DNA of 64,000 nt, from assembly GCA_027946555.1 (NCBI GenBank), contig JAPEVC010000052.1:1-64000 (forward strand), in the 5' to 3' direction. Of the stretch, positions 24,131-37,100 are shown in pieces. This stretch comes from Gnomoniopsis sp. IMI 355080 (lineage: Eukaryota > Ascomycota > Sordariomycetes > Diaporthales > Gnomoniaceae). The stretch's first letter is position 1. Each line of letters begins with the position of its first letter. The notes beneath the pieces are model-generated. The model saw nothing but the letters and a program-made list of their open reading frames with translations. It had not been told where the DNA came from and searched no databases. The translations under genes and the position numbers were made by a program.

Positions 24131-27100
24131 TTGATCAAGCCTCGGACCCAGGATTACATTAATCCCACCGTCCCCCCCCCACACTTTCCTCCCCATCAAA
24201 ACAGCCTGGAGCTGGATGTCGACGACCATGGCCTGGTTCCATTATCACCCTCTCTAAGAGTCGACATTGGCGCTGCATGCAGCAGCAAACACGTTCCATG
24301 ATGAAATCTTTCGCTTCTTGTCGACAAACAACGACCAACCGAGTCGGGCGGCCCTTTACTATTTATTATTTATTTTTTTGGCCGCCACCTTTCTCTGGGT
24401 ATCTTCCCCTCAACATATCATTCGTTTCTACAAACTTTACTGTTCATACACTTCTACCACACTAATCGTGTACACCTTAATTCATTTTGAAAGGGGACAA
24501 ACTGTCATTACCCGGCATGGAGCTTGGAGAATTATTTATTACTTCTATTTTAGAAAAGGGGATGGCATTGTATGTTTCGAACATGGGGTGCGGCTGGGCC
24601 ACTGGCTCTTTTTATTCTCTGCATCGGGGGGCATTTTTTGGGGCGCGGTTATTTGAGGGGAACACTTAAGGGAGTAAACAAATATCGTCGGCTGTCAAGG
24701 TAAAAATAGGGAAAGCGGAATGGGAGTATATATATAGAGGGAACTAAGGAGGGGACAAGAACAAAGGGACGCGCGCGCGTGTGAAAAAAAGCCGCGGCCA
24801 TGAGAGGAATATAAATTCTATTCTCTATTGATATCGTTCTGGGCCGTATTCTTGTTGCTGTGTGTGTGTGTGTGTGTCTACGGTGAGATGCTTGCAGGTG
24901 TATTAAGTGGTGGACGGGGGAGATATCTCTTCTACTGGATGATGATGTGGTGGATACTTGCTCGGCTGGGAGACGGAACGGTGAGGTTGTCAGCTGTTCC
25001 AAGCAGACTGGGCCTTCGCCCGTCGAACGCTTTTACAAGCAGGAACGAGGAGGCTATGGCTGGCTGTGTGCTTGTATGTGGTACGATATGACGTGCGTAT
25101 GGGGAAGAAAAGGATGGGATTTCTATCGGGACTGAGGGGCAGGAGAGCGTGCATCGGTACATACCTATCTCTACGGAGCACAACAAGGACGAGGAGGAGG
25201 GCTGAGAGCCCTTTGTGACGAAACGTTGTACGCCCGTGTAGCGTGGAGAGAGAGGGTAAGCTACTTAGCTTGTGTGGAGTCTGGTGGAGGGGACCGAGTG
25301 AGATGGCAAAAATGGCATTGACACCTGGCTCAAGGTCTCCATTTTGCTTTGCTTGGGCCTGCTTTGGGTGACGAAGGGTGGGATTATGTGATCTGGTCAA
25401 CAGCAATTTTGTGGAGAGAGCGTCACACTTGCTAATCCACCACGCGCTTTTTTTGGCAAAGCACAACAAGACCTGCAAATCCCGAGCTTGGGCACACACT
25501 CACATAAAGTTTTAGCGCTCAGCCTTGTTCGACCTCAGCATCATGACGAGGAGGGAAGAATCAGCCGCCACCACCCATGCCGCTCACTCTCTCTCTTCCC
25601 AAGCAAATAGATACCCCAGCAGCGGAGGCGGTCACGGCGATCGAGGGAGAAAAACACTACACGCAGCCTATATGTGTGCGGCATGTGCCACATACATACA
25701 TCGTATACATAGACACATTCAACGCTGACTGTGTGGTGTCGCAAAGCCACGTCAGCGGCGGCCACGAGTGATCTCACCATTCGTAACTTGGCGAGTAGTT
25801 GAGTTGGGGGTAATGTATTTTCTTTCCTCAACCGATGAAAACGGGAGCCTGTGTGTTCTAGCTGGACCTGTTGGATGGGACACACTTATCTGATTTGATA
25901 ATGGAGTATAGTATGTAATGTGTATGTATGTATGTACTCCGTATGCATCGAAGGCTTCCAACCATCTCAAAGCGTTCAGACGAAAACCTCAAAGACAGCC
26001 CCCGCACTTTCCAATTGACTTTACAAGTTAAAGGCTGATGGAGCTTACACACACACACATATTGGCTTGATGGAGTACATGGCATTCAAAAGCAATAGCA
26101 GTCACCCCTACGGCCCACCAAGCTGGACAACGGTGAGCAAGCCCACTCCCTACCTACCTACTTTACCGCGGTCCCCACGCGTTTTTGCTTGCTCCCCCGG
26201 ATGGAGAACCGCCCACGGGGAAAACAGCCACTGAAGAGAGAAGGAGAATAAGCACACGCTAGTTAATTCTATGAACCGAGCCGCCCTGGCCCTTGTAAAT
26301 TTGTCCTCCTTTTTCCGAGTATCGTGTGTGCTGTAATTGGCAGCCAATGTATGCGGGTCTTTTTGTTAGTAAAAGGGAAAGGGACAAGAAATTTTGAGGT
26401 AGGGGTCCGTCCCCAGGAGAGGTTGGGTTAGGTACTTTTTTTACCCAAGGCTTAGGTGGTGGTTGTTGTGGTTCCTGCGTGACGGGAGGGCCCAACAAAT
26501 TTTCCTTGCTTCCCCCAACAAATATGTCCTCTCCGGTTTTGTATTGCTGAGTACGGAGTAGTGCTCACTTGGCACAAGGATGGTTAAGAAAAGAAAAAGA
26601 AGAAAAAAATTGCAGTGAGTCGGCTTCCTCAAGTCAGGTGATTGATTGGCCTTACTCGTATCAGTGTCTGATGATGAAGCCGTCATGATGGTGCACATGT
26701 AACGGTGACTGTGTTCGTGCAATTGCGATCCTTTTTTTATTTTTCATTCTATTATTCTTTGGCGAATCTTTTTGTCAGTGAAGACCAGGACCTCCGTATG
26801 GGCACAGGGTTGCAGTGTTAAAATAAGGGTCCTGAAAATGCAAAATACCCTTTTGATCGATAAGATAAGAGAGGTTCGGTAGGACTTATTCTTTTCCTTT
26901 TTCTTTTGGGACGGATTTTTTTGCATGTGAAGAGCAGCCTTCTTCCGACCGCAGGCCGCAAACCGCAAACCGCGGCCTATCATATATTTTGCCTCTGCTA
27001 TTCATGCTACATTACCACAGCAGGGAATAGGCCTGATTAGCGTCTCGGCCCTTAGACTCCCAATGGTAAGACAATAGCCCCCAAGGCTAAGTAGACACAT

Positions 27101-28692
27101 CTCCGTATCTACGCCCGAAGAGTCGGGGCTTGCATGTGAACGTAACGAGGGGCAATTGATTGATTCAAGAAGAAGCCACCTGGAATCATGTGCATGAAGG
27201 AGAAGCTGTTGTGCGGCGAGTCTTACAGCGACACTCGAGGCGGTGAACCAGATTCTAATAATGTTCATTGTCCTGATCCTACACCTATCAAATGGAACCT
27301 TGGTTAATTATTGTGGTTGCAACTTTTGTTCTTAGGGTCCGGGTAGTTTTCTTGATAGTCCTTGGCCTGTTCAGATTGCGTTTCAACTGTTTGTTTTGCG
27401 GTGGAATGGATGTTCAAGGGGTTGGGAAATGCTCCACGTTATCTTCCTTTTCTCTTTTTGGCAATGGCCCATTTGAAGCACTTGTAGAAGCGTTATTATG
27501 TAGTGTATCCATTGTGGCGAAGAAGAAAAAAGCTGGAACAATGCCGACTAAGGTAAAGGGTCCATCTGATCTCTTGCCTTAGCGGGTCTGGGCTCGTGGT
27601 TTTGTCTCGCCTCTCGAGAGAGTTTTATGCGGTCGCCGATGGTTCGCCAAGCAGATACACACAGTGATAGAGAACAAGCCTCGGGATGTCACTCTATTCT
27701 GCAAGTGTGACGCGTAGGTAATAATTGAGAGTATAGGAAGAGACGCTGTCGGTGTTCGGTAATTGTTGCAAAAGAGTTCGAAAAAGGTAAAATAGCAGTA
27801 CCCGAAATGTGGTACGGAAATTCAATGGCGCACGGGGTGGCTTCCCCTGGGCAGCCCTGGCTGTTCCTCCCCCCCCCCCTGAAGTGCAACGTCTGGAACG
27901 AATTCAGAAGGCGACTTTCCCACCTGGAGTACCTAGCGTACCTAGGTAAGGAAGAAGGGAAACCCCACCTGCCCAGCTGACAGCCCTGCCTGCCTGCCAG
28001 CCCTGAGGAAGCTTCTTCCACCTGCCCGGGGTTGCGGTTCCCCAACAGAATTGGGCGATCTCATCCTGTACCTTGGACCCTTGATCTTCCAACTGGAACC
28101 TAGGGTAATCCACTGAGGCGACAGTGGATCAGCACACGGGCTGTTGCACACGCGCACACGCACACACACACACGGGTCAGGGAACCCTCTAGTACGGGAA
28201 CACGGAACAGATAGGGAGAGACAGAGAAGGGGACTGTGAACTTACATCAGCTTCTGAAGGTCTCTTTATTTTCCTATTTTCTTTTCCCACCCTTCTCCTT
28301 CCCTCTCTTTAATATTCTCCCTGTTATTCCTTCCACGGTGCCATAACACACAGGTCAACTTCTTGTGTGAGTTGAGGACGATCTGTCGAGGAGTAGGAAC
28401 CACACCCTCCCCCTCCCTTTTCTTGCCCGATTCGGACACCTCAACAAGCTTGAAGCCACCAACGCCAACCTCAAGACGGCGTCCACATCTTCGCCTCTTC
28501 TTCTTTGCGCCAGTCTTTCCTAGCAAGACCAAATCCCCAAGGTCAACAACACTAGCTGTCTTACCAGATTGACCATCATTCTTTCCCACATCTCAAATTC
28601 TACTGCCTCCACCCACCTTGTTATTCGTCTGGCCACGACTTCAATACAAGCACACAAACAACACGCACACACACCTCAACACCATCTTCATC
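24131..28692. other. Gene-free 4.5-kb interval upstream of the desaturase
   Basis: No supported gene. Frames such as 24990-25499 (-) and 27292-27582 (+) lack domains; the latter starts with a hydrophobic stretch but has nothing else in its favour. Contents include a TG run at 24859-24877, CA runs near 26047 and at 28146-28173, a C11 tract at 27869-27879, TACCTAGGTA at 27939-27948, and TACTCCGTA-type motifs at 25935-25943 and 26552-26560. The last 400 bp are C/T-rich and probably the desaturase promoter and 5' leader. Confidence 0.5.
27939..27948. repeat. Dispersed palindrome TACCTAGGTA
   Basis: Perfect copy between the TBC gene and the desaturase gene. Confidence 0.7.
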
Positions 28693-30226
28693 ATGTCCTC
28701 CACAGCTGTCTCGGCCAGAGGCCAGCCAGCCATGAAGCGGACCGTCACCGCTAGCACCGCAGAGTCCACCTCGTCGCCTTCTACCGCCGCCGCGTCGCCC
28801 TTCGACTCGCCCCGGGCCTCTGCCTCGTCCACCTCGCTCTCCTCCATGTCCTCTCTCGACGCTCCCACCAACAAGCAGAACTATGGCAAGCTGATCGACA
28901 CCTACGGCAACACCTTCGAGGTCCCCGACTACACCATCAAGGACATTCGGGATGCCATCCCCAAGCACTGCTTCGAGCGCAACGGCCTCCTCGGTATGGG
29001 CTACGTCCTGCGTGACATGGCCTGCCTCGCCGCCACCTTCACCCTCTTCCACAACTTTGTCACCCCCGAGACCATTCCCTCCTACCCCGTCCGCTTCGTT
29101 CTCTGGGGTCTGTACACGTTCTTGCAGGGTCTCTTTGGCACTGGTCTGTGGGTCCTCGCCCACGAGTGCGGTCACCAAGCCTTCTCCCCTTCCAAGCTGT
29201 ACAACAACACCGTCGGCTGGGTCGTCCACTCGGCCCTGCTCGTCCCCTACTTCAGCTGGCAGATGTCCCACAGCAAGCACCACAAGGCCACCGGCCACAT
29301 GGAGCGTGATATGGTCTTTGTGCCCCGTACCCGCGAGCAGCAGGCGTCCCGCCTCGGCAAGTTCGTCCACGAGCTGTCCGAGCTGACCGAGGAGACCCCC
29401 ATCTACACCCTGCTCATGCTCATCGGCCAGCAGCTCATCGGCTGGCCCAACTACCTCCTCACCAACGTTACCGGCCACAACTACCACGAGCGCCAGCGTG
29501 AGGGCCGTGGCAGGGGCAAGCACAACGGCTTTGGCGGCGGCGTCAGCCACTTCAACCCCAGCAGCCCCTTGTTCGAGGAGAAGGATGCCTGGCTGGTTGT
29601 TCTCAGCGACATCGGTATCGCTCTGACCGCCACTGTGCTCGGCTTCCTCATCCACAAGTTTGGCTGGAACAACATGCTGGTCTGGTACTTCCTGCCGTAC
29701 CTTTGGGTCAACCACTGGTTGGGTTAGTAGATTTCCTGTTCCCCCACCACCAACAATTATCCATGATTTTGCCTGCTGACATTCTCCTAATCTGACAGTC
29801 GCCATCACCTTCCTCCAACACACCGACCCTACTCTGCCCCACTACACTGGTGAGGAGTGGACCTTTGTCAAGGGCGCTGCTGCAACTATCGACCGCGAGT
29901 TTGGCTTCATTGGCCGCCACCTGCTGCACGGCATCATCGAGACGCACGTCCTGCACCACTACGTCAGCACCATTCCCTTCTACAACGCCGACGAGGCCAC
30001 CGAGGCCATCAAGCCCGTCATGGGCCGCCACTACCGTGCCGACACCGTGGACGGCCCGATTGGTTTCATCAAGGCCATGTACAAGAGTGCACGTATGTGC
30101 CAGTGGGTCGAGCCGAGCGCAGAGGCCGAGGGCCCCGGCAAGCATGTGCTGTTCTTCAGGAACCGGAATGGTTTAGGCACAAAGCCCGCCAAGTTGAACC
30201 CCGTGGAAGAGACCAAGGCCAACTAA
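28693..30226 (+). CDS. fad2: Delta-12 (oleate) fatty acid desaturase, 485 aa
   Basis: This is a membrane di-iron desaturase of the endoplasmic reticulum that converts oleoyl to linoleoyl chains. Two exons (28693-29722, 29799-30226, 76-nt intron) join in phase to 485 residues, typical for fungal FAD2. All three histidine boxes are intact: HECGH near residue 157, HSKHH at 193-197 and HVLHH near residue 393. Hydrophobic membrane segments surround them (for example around 138-155 and 295-340). The N-terminus is Ser/Thr/Ala-rich and disordered, as in other ascomycete members. The third box lies in exon 2, so splicing is required for activity. Some fungal members also act at delta-15, which cannot be excluded from sequence alone. 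Third codon positions are strongly C/G, which suggests high expression. Confidence 0.95.
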
Positions 30227-31345
30227 ACAAATAAAAGAAGGCCGGTTTGATATCGCTGGACGGATTTTTGTCACCTCACGCCAAGGAATATGCCTGTGGT
30301 CCTTTTTTCATTCTGAGCCTCTCGTTATCGCATTCGACACATGTCGATTCGCAATTTCCTTCTTCGAGGGTAAACTCGCTCGCGACCTGACCGCCCTCGG
30401 TATCATGTCTCACCAAGACGACTTGGGTCATGCTTTGGTGTGTCGTTCGGTCCAAAAGGAAGATATGTTTCGAAGACACCGAAATCAGGTGGGCCCAGGA
30501 GCACGAAAGAAGATTTGTCTGTAGCAGACGGAGCGAACTTTGCGGGGCTAGAGGATAGACTTGACAAAAAACGACACGGCCGTTTTACAAATCATGGTAT
30601 ATATAGAGCTTAGAGCATTGGGAAAGAAAAAGAAAAACCAAGAGCCTATAAGGATTCAAGCAAGTCATGAAAGAGGAATTGAGCATGTTCAAAGTACTAA
30701 AACTTTTTCTTATACTTCCCTTTTGACATGTGCAAGAGTGAAAGACGGCCGCGGGTTCCCGGGGCAGTGCATGGTCCGTAGGTAAGGTGGAGCCCCTCGA
30801 GGCGAGGCGAGTGCGAGATTTGCGCGGGATCAGACCACCACAAATGGACAGGACAAAGATTATATTGAATGCAGCAACATGCGTGGAAATGAGAAGGGGA
30901 GAGGACGACGGGAGAGACAGTGTGGATATCTGGGAAGAATGGTAGACTATATGTATGTAGAGTAGGTAGACACACAGTGTGTAGCTATGGGGGGGGATGG
31001 ATGGATGGTCGGAGTGCGGGGAAGAATGCGGACACCGGACCACGCGACACATACACACACTATGCAAAGGAGGAGGAGGAGGGAGGGAGGGAGGCGCCAT
31101 GGAGTGATGTTGGAATTGGATAGATATAGGTAGAAAGAAGGCGGGCTTTCCGGATGTATCGGATACCCCCTCATGGGGATGGACGTTCCAGGTTTTTCAT
31201 TCTTGTGTTGTTCGTTTTTTTTTTTGGCTTTTTTTATATGATTGGAGGGAGAGGTCTTCGTGTGAGGGAAGGGGGGAGGGGAAGTTGTATTTACATATAC
31301 TGACTGGGCTCGTTGCATTGCGATTTACATACATACTAGATTAGG

Positions 31346-31355
31346 TACCTAGGTA
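31346..31355. repeat. Dispersed palindrome TACCTAGGTA
   Basis: Perfect copy in the desaturase to debranching-enzyme interval, 830 bp from the next copy. Confidence 0.7.
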
Positions 31356-31614
31356 TGATGTATTATCAAACAGGATGCGGTTGATAGAAACGCGCATGGC
31401 TTGGGCTACATGGGAAATGAGCAAGGTATCATGTTGCTTCGAAATGGTGCTGCGCACTGGCAGAGTGAGTGTGTATGCTGGAGTAGTTTCTCTTGTGTTG
31501 GTTGCTATATACATACGTGCGTAATGATTCTTGGGAAGGCAGAGGTCCGGATGTGGCGCGAATGGCGTACTTTGCAGGAGAAGGAGAGGAGGAGGAGGGA
31601 GGCGGGTAAATGGC

Positions 31615-31630
31615 TAGGTAGGTAGGTAGG
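31615..31630 (+). repeat. (TAGG)4 microsatellite
   Basis: Four exact copies of TAGG in non-coding DNA. Confidence 0.8.
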
Positions 31631-32183
31631 TGTGTTGAGGGCGGTTGGGAGTTGATGTTTGGGACTTTCATGGGTAGATGGGTAGCGGTATAGAAGGGGG
31701 TTGTGGGATGGCGAGGTTGACTTAGGTCAGGTACCGAGGGGATTCACAATTTGGTGATGGTATGGTGGAGGAGGAGGTCGAAGGGCCGGTCGGATATTTT
31801 GCTTTGGGAACCCCCCCCCCCTTCGTTTCATTTCGCATCGTTTATTTGCACTAATGGTACGCCATGGTGGTCATCTGCGGGTGTGTTTGGGAACTTGGGC
31901 GGATTAATTCCCGAGTCACTCGCAAATATGTGATGTTTTTCAGTCTTGAGGATTACCCGGAGTAGTACGGCGTACTGACTTGAGAGGATCCACCCCCACA
32001 ACCTTTCTTCCCCAGGTGTTGTGTGTGCGTGTGTGTCACAAAATTAGGTGGTGGACACCGAAACGCGGTGGTGGAACCTAACTGTCAAGATTTCGCTTTG
32101 CCTGGCATCTATGGTTCGCAGAGGTCTTTCAAAAAAAGACTCTGGCTTCCTCTCTTTCGCGAGCTGATAAACAAACAACCTGC

Positions 32184-32193
32184 TACCTAGGTA
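32184..32193. repeat. Dispersed palindrome TACCTAGGTA
   Basis: Perfect copy in non-coding DNA. Confidence 0.7.
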
Positions 32194-32696
32194 CGCACTA
32201 TCGTGGTGGATGACCCCACGAAAGAAAAAGGCTGGTCAAGGGGGCGTATCGGCGCTACGAGAGGACCCAATCTCTTATATCCAGGTATCGACCGTTCCAG
32301 GCTCATTGGAAAGCTCCATTCAAAAGGCACAAATGACGTCTTTGGTTGTGTCCAAGTCGACGTTCGATGTGTTCTCGGCCCCCAAGATGAAGACGCTGTT
32401 TCATGATACCTTTTTTTTAAGGAACATTGCTTGCAGTGAGCCGCCAAAGGAAGCTGAAGTTGAGAAGGACTGATTCCTGTCATATGACGGCCCTCTCTTG
32501 CTCATCAATCCTACCAAGGTCTACTCAGCTGGCATCGTCGACGTTGCGTGCGTGGTGTTTCACACACCGCATCCCATTGGATTTTTGCAAGGTTCGACTG
32601 TCGAATATCTGTTATCCCGGCCCGCTTCGAGGCTAACAATCCGGCTGCAGAAAACCGGGCCTGGCCTTTTTTGGAATAAGCGCCCAAGTTTAGCAC

Positions 32697-32716
32697 CCTG
32701 CCTGCCTGCCTGCCTG
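32697..32716 (+). repeat. (CCTG)5 microsatellite
   Basis: Five exact copies of CCTG in non-coding DNA. Confidence 0.8.
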
Positions 32717-34037
32717 CTGGTCATCGAGGCACACACACACCTTCTTGCACAGCGGGCCCCCGGTTGGTCAGATTCACTACCGACATTGCGGTTGTGTTTT
32801 GGTGGTCTGTTCTGTGCGTCTCGGACAGTGCGTTAGCTTGCGAGACTAAAGAGCAAAAAAGAAACAGAGTGGTAGGCTTGATTCGTGTCGTTCTTGTCTG
32901 TCTTGTCGGTTTTCGATGTTGCAAGACACGATTCAGTCTTCCCATGAAGCATGAGGTCAGTCTTGTTCTTCTCGAATACATCTTGCCCTCTCCAGAATTG
33001 GGTTGGGCTCTCACCCTGGAGCAATCCTTCCGGGCTTGCTTATCTGCAAAGAGCTATTTGCGGGAATAGCCTAACTGGGGGAGGTCAAGAAATACATGGG
33101 ACAGCAAGGAACAGCAATGACGAGATGAGGTGAGGTGGCCGTCTTCCCCCTGGGCCACCCGTGCGGGTTTCTGCTGTGCCATTATTTACATGGGTCGAGA
33201 GGTAGTACCATAGTAGGTACGGAAATACTGGGGGCCATTGGTCTCGACCACAGCGACCATCGAGATGCCTTCTTCCTTGGCCTAAGCCTTGCAAGTTTCT
33301 GGTACACCGTACTTTCCCTTCCTGTTATACCGTCGGGCATGAGCCGGCACTAGTACTGCTGAAGATGAAGTCCGGCTATTCCATCTCACTTATGCAGCTA
33401 CTACCCAGACTAGCGTTGCGAGAATTGCAAGAAGGAAGGATGGGAAGAAGCTGCCCTGGTCTTGCCTGGTCTTGCCTGGCCTGCCCGTCCAACCCCGTCC
33501 CGATCCAATGCGATGGCCTGGGCCACGGCCAGAATGTTTTTCTTTTGAACCTCCTTTCGCTGCTCCGTGAGGGTTTTTTTTTCCGTCTCCTTACCTTGGC
33601 CTATTCTTCCTTTTTTTCTGTTGCATAGTTACTACAACCACTCACTGGCTCACTGGCTCTCTCTCTCTTTACACCTATATCGATTTTACGTTACAGTAAA
33701 CGTCGGCCCATTCAAAGCGCATCCGGTCACCTGCACCTCAGCTCACCTCAAGCCAACACATTTTTGGTCATCATTCACTCTATGTGCTGCTCTCGAGTCG
33801 TCCCCTGCATCACTGGAAACTGTTGAACCTCTCCGAAGCCAACAACAGACTACCTGTGCTTCGTATAGCTAGGTTTTACTAGGGCCTGCTCCAGTCTCCA
33901 ATCGTCGATCCTCCACCTCCACGCTCCACCTCCACAGTTCTGTGTTGGCCCGCCTTTGGCAACCTGCTACAGCGCCCAGACCCGTCCCTGACGTCCCACA
34001 CCTTGTCCCGGGTGCCCCTCCTTACACGTGCACCTGC

Positions 34038-34124
34038 ATGGGCGTGTTTCCCCAAGGGCCTACTATAGCTACTCCAACTTGCCCAGCTCCTTGCGAGGGG
34101 AGCTTTTTCCTCTTGTCATCATGA
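34038..34124 (+). promoter_or_regulatory. 28-codon upstream ORF ending on the debranching-enzyme start (ATGA)
   Basis: An ATG at 34038 opens a 28-codon frame whose TGA stop (34122-34124) overlaps the first in-frame ATG of the debranching-enzyme gene (34121) as ATGA. A second in-frame ATG at 34136 follows 15 bp on. If transcribed, the layout would permit termination-reinitiation control. No transcript data are available to show that the leader includes it. Confidence 0.35.
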
Positions 34125-37100
34125 TACCGAAAACAATGGTGTCCAACGAGGTATACCAGCTCCCGCTGAACGACGACGGGTCGCCTGATGTCGCCGGTCA
34201 ATATGTCTACATTGCCCCAAAGACCCAGAACCCTGTCACCATCCGCTTCACCATTGAGGGCACCTCCAGCATCTGCCGCCATGGGAGCTTGTGGGTCAAC
34301 ATCCCGGAGCAGGGCCAAGAATTCCAACGACACCAATTCAGAGAATATCCGTACGTATTGGCCCAAATACTCGTTCGACAGACCCAATTGACCTGTTCCG
34401 AACTTTTCTGACCTATTGCAATTGTTTTGTTCTTGTTTAGACTGGTGCCCAACTTCTCTCGCGACATAGAAATCTCCATCCCCATCTACTTGCCAGGCCC
34501 TTACACCTACTACGTCACCTATGCAGCTCTACCGGAGCTGTCCGAGGAACTCAAGGATGCCTCCGCCAACGAGGCCAAGAAACAATCCCCCTTCTACTAC
34601 ATCGATGTTGCACCACGCTTGAGCCTTGATGGCTCGCCTCTGCCATTGGCGGCCCTGTCTATCTTCTCCGTCATCAGCAAGTTCATGGGCAAGTATCCCC
34701 AGGACTGGGAGAAGCACCTCGCCGGCATTAGCGACAGGGGTTACAACATGATTCATTTCACTCCTCTGCAAGTACGCGGAGACTCAAATTCACCTTACAG
34801 TCTTTACGATCAGCTTTCCTGGGATCCAACTTGCTTTCCTGCTGGCGAGAAAGACATTGAGAAGCTGGTGGCCAGTCTGGAGCAGAATCACTCACTGCTG
34901 AGCTTGACGGATATCGTCCTCAACCACACCGCGAACAACACCGGCTGGCTTTTGGAGCACCCTGATGCGGGCTACAATTTGACAACAGCGCCATGGCTCG
35001 AGTCTGCATACTTGCTGGACACCAAGCTGCTCGAGCTGGGCGACAAGCTCGAGACGCTCGGCCTCCCCACGGACATCAAATCGGAAGAGGATCTTGTCAA
35101 GATTATGGCCGCCGTGAGGGATGTTCTGAACGAGATTCGTCTCTGGGAGTACTACGTGCTGGATGTGGACCGAGATGCAGACGCCGGCGTGGAGGCATGG
35201 GCTGCCGGTCGCGTCGACAGCGATGCTCTCAAGCAGCCCGTCGGCTCGGTGGAGGAGCAGGCCGCTTTCTTGAGGTCAGGCCTCACGGGCATTGATCGTA
35301 TCGGCGAACGTTTCAGGCGGAAGGTCAAGCCCGAAGTCAGCGCGGCCTTCATCACGGCCGTCGTGGGTGAGTCCAAGTCCGCCACGGATGGGCAAAAGGC
35401 CGAGGCCCGGGCCAAACTGTCGTCTGGGCTGGATGTTGTCAACGTGGAGTACTACAAGGAACACGATGCCGAGTCAGCAGTCATCTTGGATCAGCTCTTC
35501 AACCGGATCAAGTACTGTCGGCTCGACGAACATGGGCCTCTCATGGGACCGATCGGGCCCAATAGCCCACTGATCGAGTCATATTTCACACGCTTGCCTG
35601 TGAATGAGAAGACGAAACAGCACAAGAAGGAGGACCTGGCCCTTGCGAACAATGGATGGGTCTGGGGTGGCAATGCTCTTGTTGACAATGCTGGGCCCGA
35701 CTCCAGAGTATACCTGCGCCGCGAGGTCATCGTCTGGGGTGATTGTGTCAAGTTGAGGTATGGAAAGAAGCCCGAGGACAGCCAGTTCCTTTGGGACCAT
35801 ATGACCAAATATGCGCGCATGCTCGCCAAATACTTTGCCGGCTTCCGCATCGACAATTGCCACTCCACCCCGATCCACGTCGCCGAGTTCATCCTCGATG
35901 AGGCTCGTCGGATCCGCCCAGATCTGTACGTGGTTGCCGAGCTTTTCTCCGGCTCCGAGGAGATGGATTACGTCTTTGTAAAGAGGCTCGGTCTGAGCTC
36001 CCTCATTCGTGAGGCCATGCAGGCCTGGAGTACGGGCGAGCTCAGCCGTCTGGTACACCGTCACGGAGGCCGTCCCATCGGTAGCTTCGAAGTCGACGAG
36101 GTGTCCAAGAACGACAGCAGCAGTCCCACTTCGCCAACGGCACAAAACGGTTCAGTGAGCAACGGCGACCACATGACAAGAGAAATTGTCCGCCGTATCA
36201 AACCAGTGCCGGTCCAGGCCCTGTTTATGGACTGCACACATGATAATGAGACACCCGCTCAGAAGCGAGATGCCCGAGACACACTGCCGAACGCTGCTCT
36301 GGTCAACATGTGTGCCAGCGCGACGGGTAGTGTCATGGGCTATGACGAGATCTATCCGAAGCTCATTGACTTGGTGGGTGAGACCAGACTCTACACCTCC
36401 GAGTCGTCAAATGGCAAGGAGGTCAAGATTGGTGGAGGCAAGAATGGCATCGGAGGCGTCAAGAAGCTGCTGAACCAGATCCATACCCTGATGGGCAAGG
36501 ATGGCTACGATGAGACGCATATCCACCACGAGGATCAGTATGTCACTGTACACCGAGTTCACCCTGAGTCTCGCAAGGGCTACTTCCTCATCGCACATAC
36601 GGCATTTCCTGGCTATGGCAACGGTAACGGTGCTTTCAACCCTGTCCACCTTACCGGGACGAAAGTCAGGCACCTCGGTAGCTGGATGCTCGAAGTCGAC
36701 ACCAGCGACGAGATCAAGAAGGAGGTTTTTGAGGACAAGAAATTGCTCAAGGGCCTGCCCAGCCGTGTCATTGACCTACCTGGCGTTCGTATAGACGCAA
36801 AGGGCGAGGATACCACCATCACTGTGCGTGAGAGGTTCCCGCCTGGAAGCATTGCTCTCTTTGAGACATGGATTCCTGCTGCTGAGCACTCGGCCGGTCT
36901 TGATACTTTTGTCACATCAGGCGCCAAGGAGGCTTTTGCCGAGTTGGACCTCATTGACTTGAACTTCCTCATGTACCGTTGCGAGGCTGAGGAGCGTGAT
37001 GCAAGTGGTGGTCGAGATGGCGTTTATGACATTCCTGGGTACGGGAAACTTGTCTATGCCGGTCTTCAAGGCTGGTGGAGCATCTTGAAGGACGTCATTC

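Larger units (their letters stand above)
30227..34120. other. Gene-free 3.9-kb interval upstream of the glycogen debranching gene
   Basis: No supported gene. The 171-aa frame at 30585-31100 (-) is a reading of low-complexity C/T-rich DNA. Tandem repeats: (TAGG)4 at 31615-31630, (CCTG)5 at 32697-32716 and a C11 tract at 31811-31821. TACCTAGGTA copies lie at 31346-31355 and 32184-32193. The segment 33550-34120 is pyrimidine-rich and is the likely promoter and leader of the downstream gene. Confidence 0.5.

Noticed and set aside
24990..25499. 169-codon open frame on -
   Set aside because: No domain, biased composition, and both strands are loosely open here.
28621..29823. 400-codon open frame on - opposite the desaturase
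   Set aside because: A mirror frame caused by the strong C/G bias at third positions of the desaturase gene; its peptide is Gly/Val-rich without domain.
30585..31100. 171-codon open frame on -
   Set aside because: Low-complexity Ser/Pro/His reading of C/T-rich DNA downstream of the desaturase.
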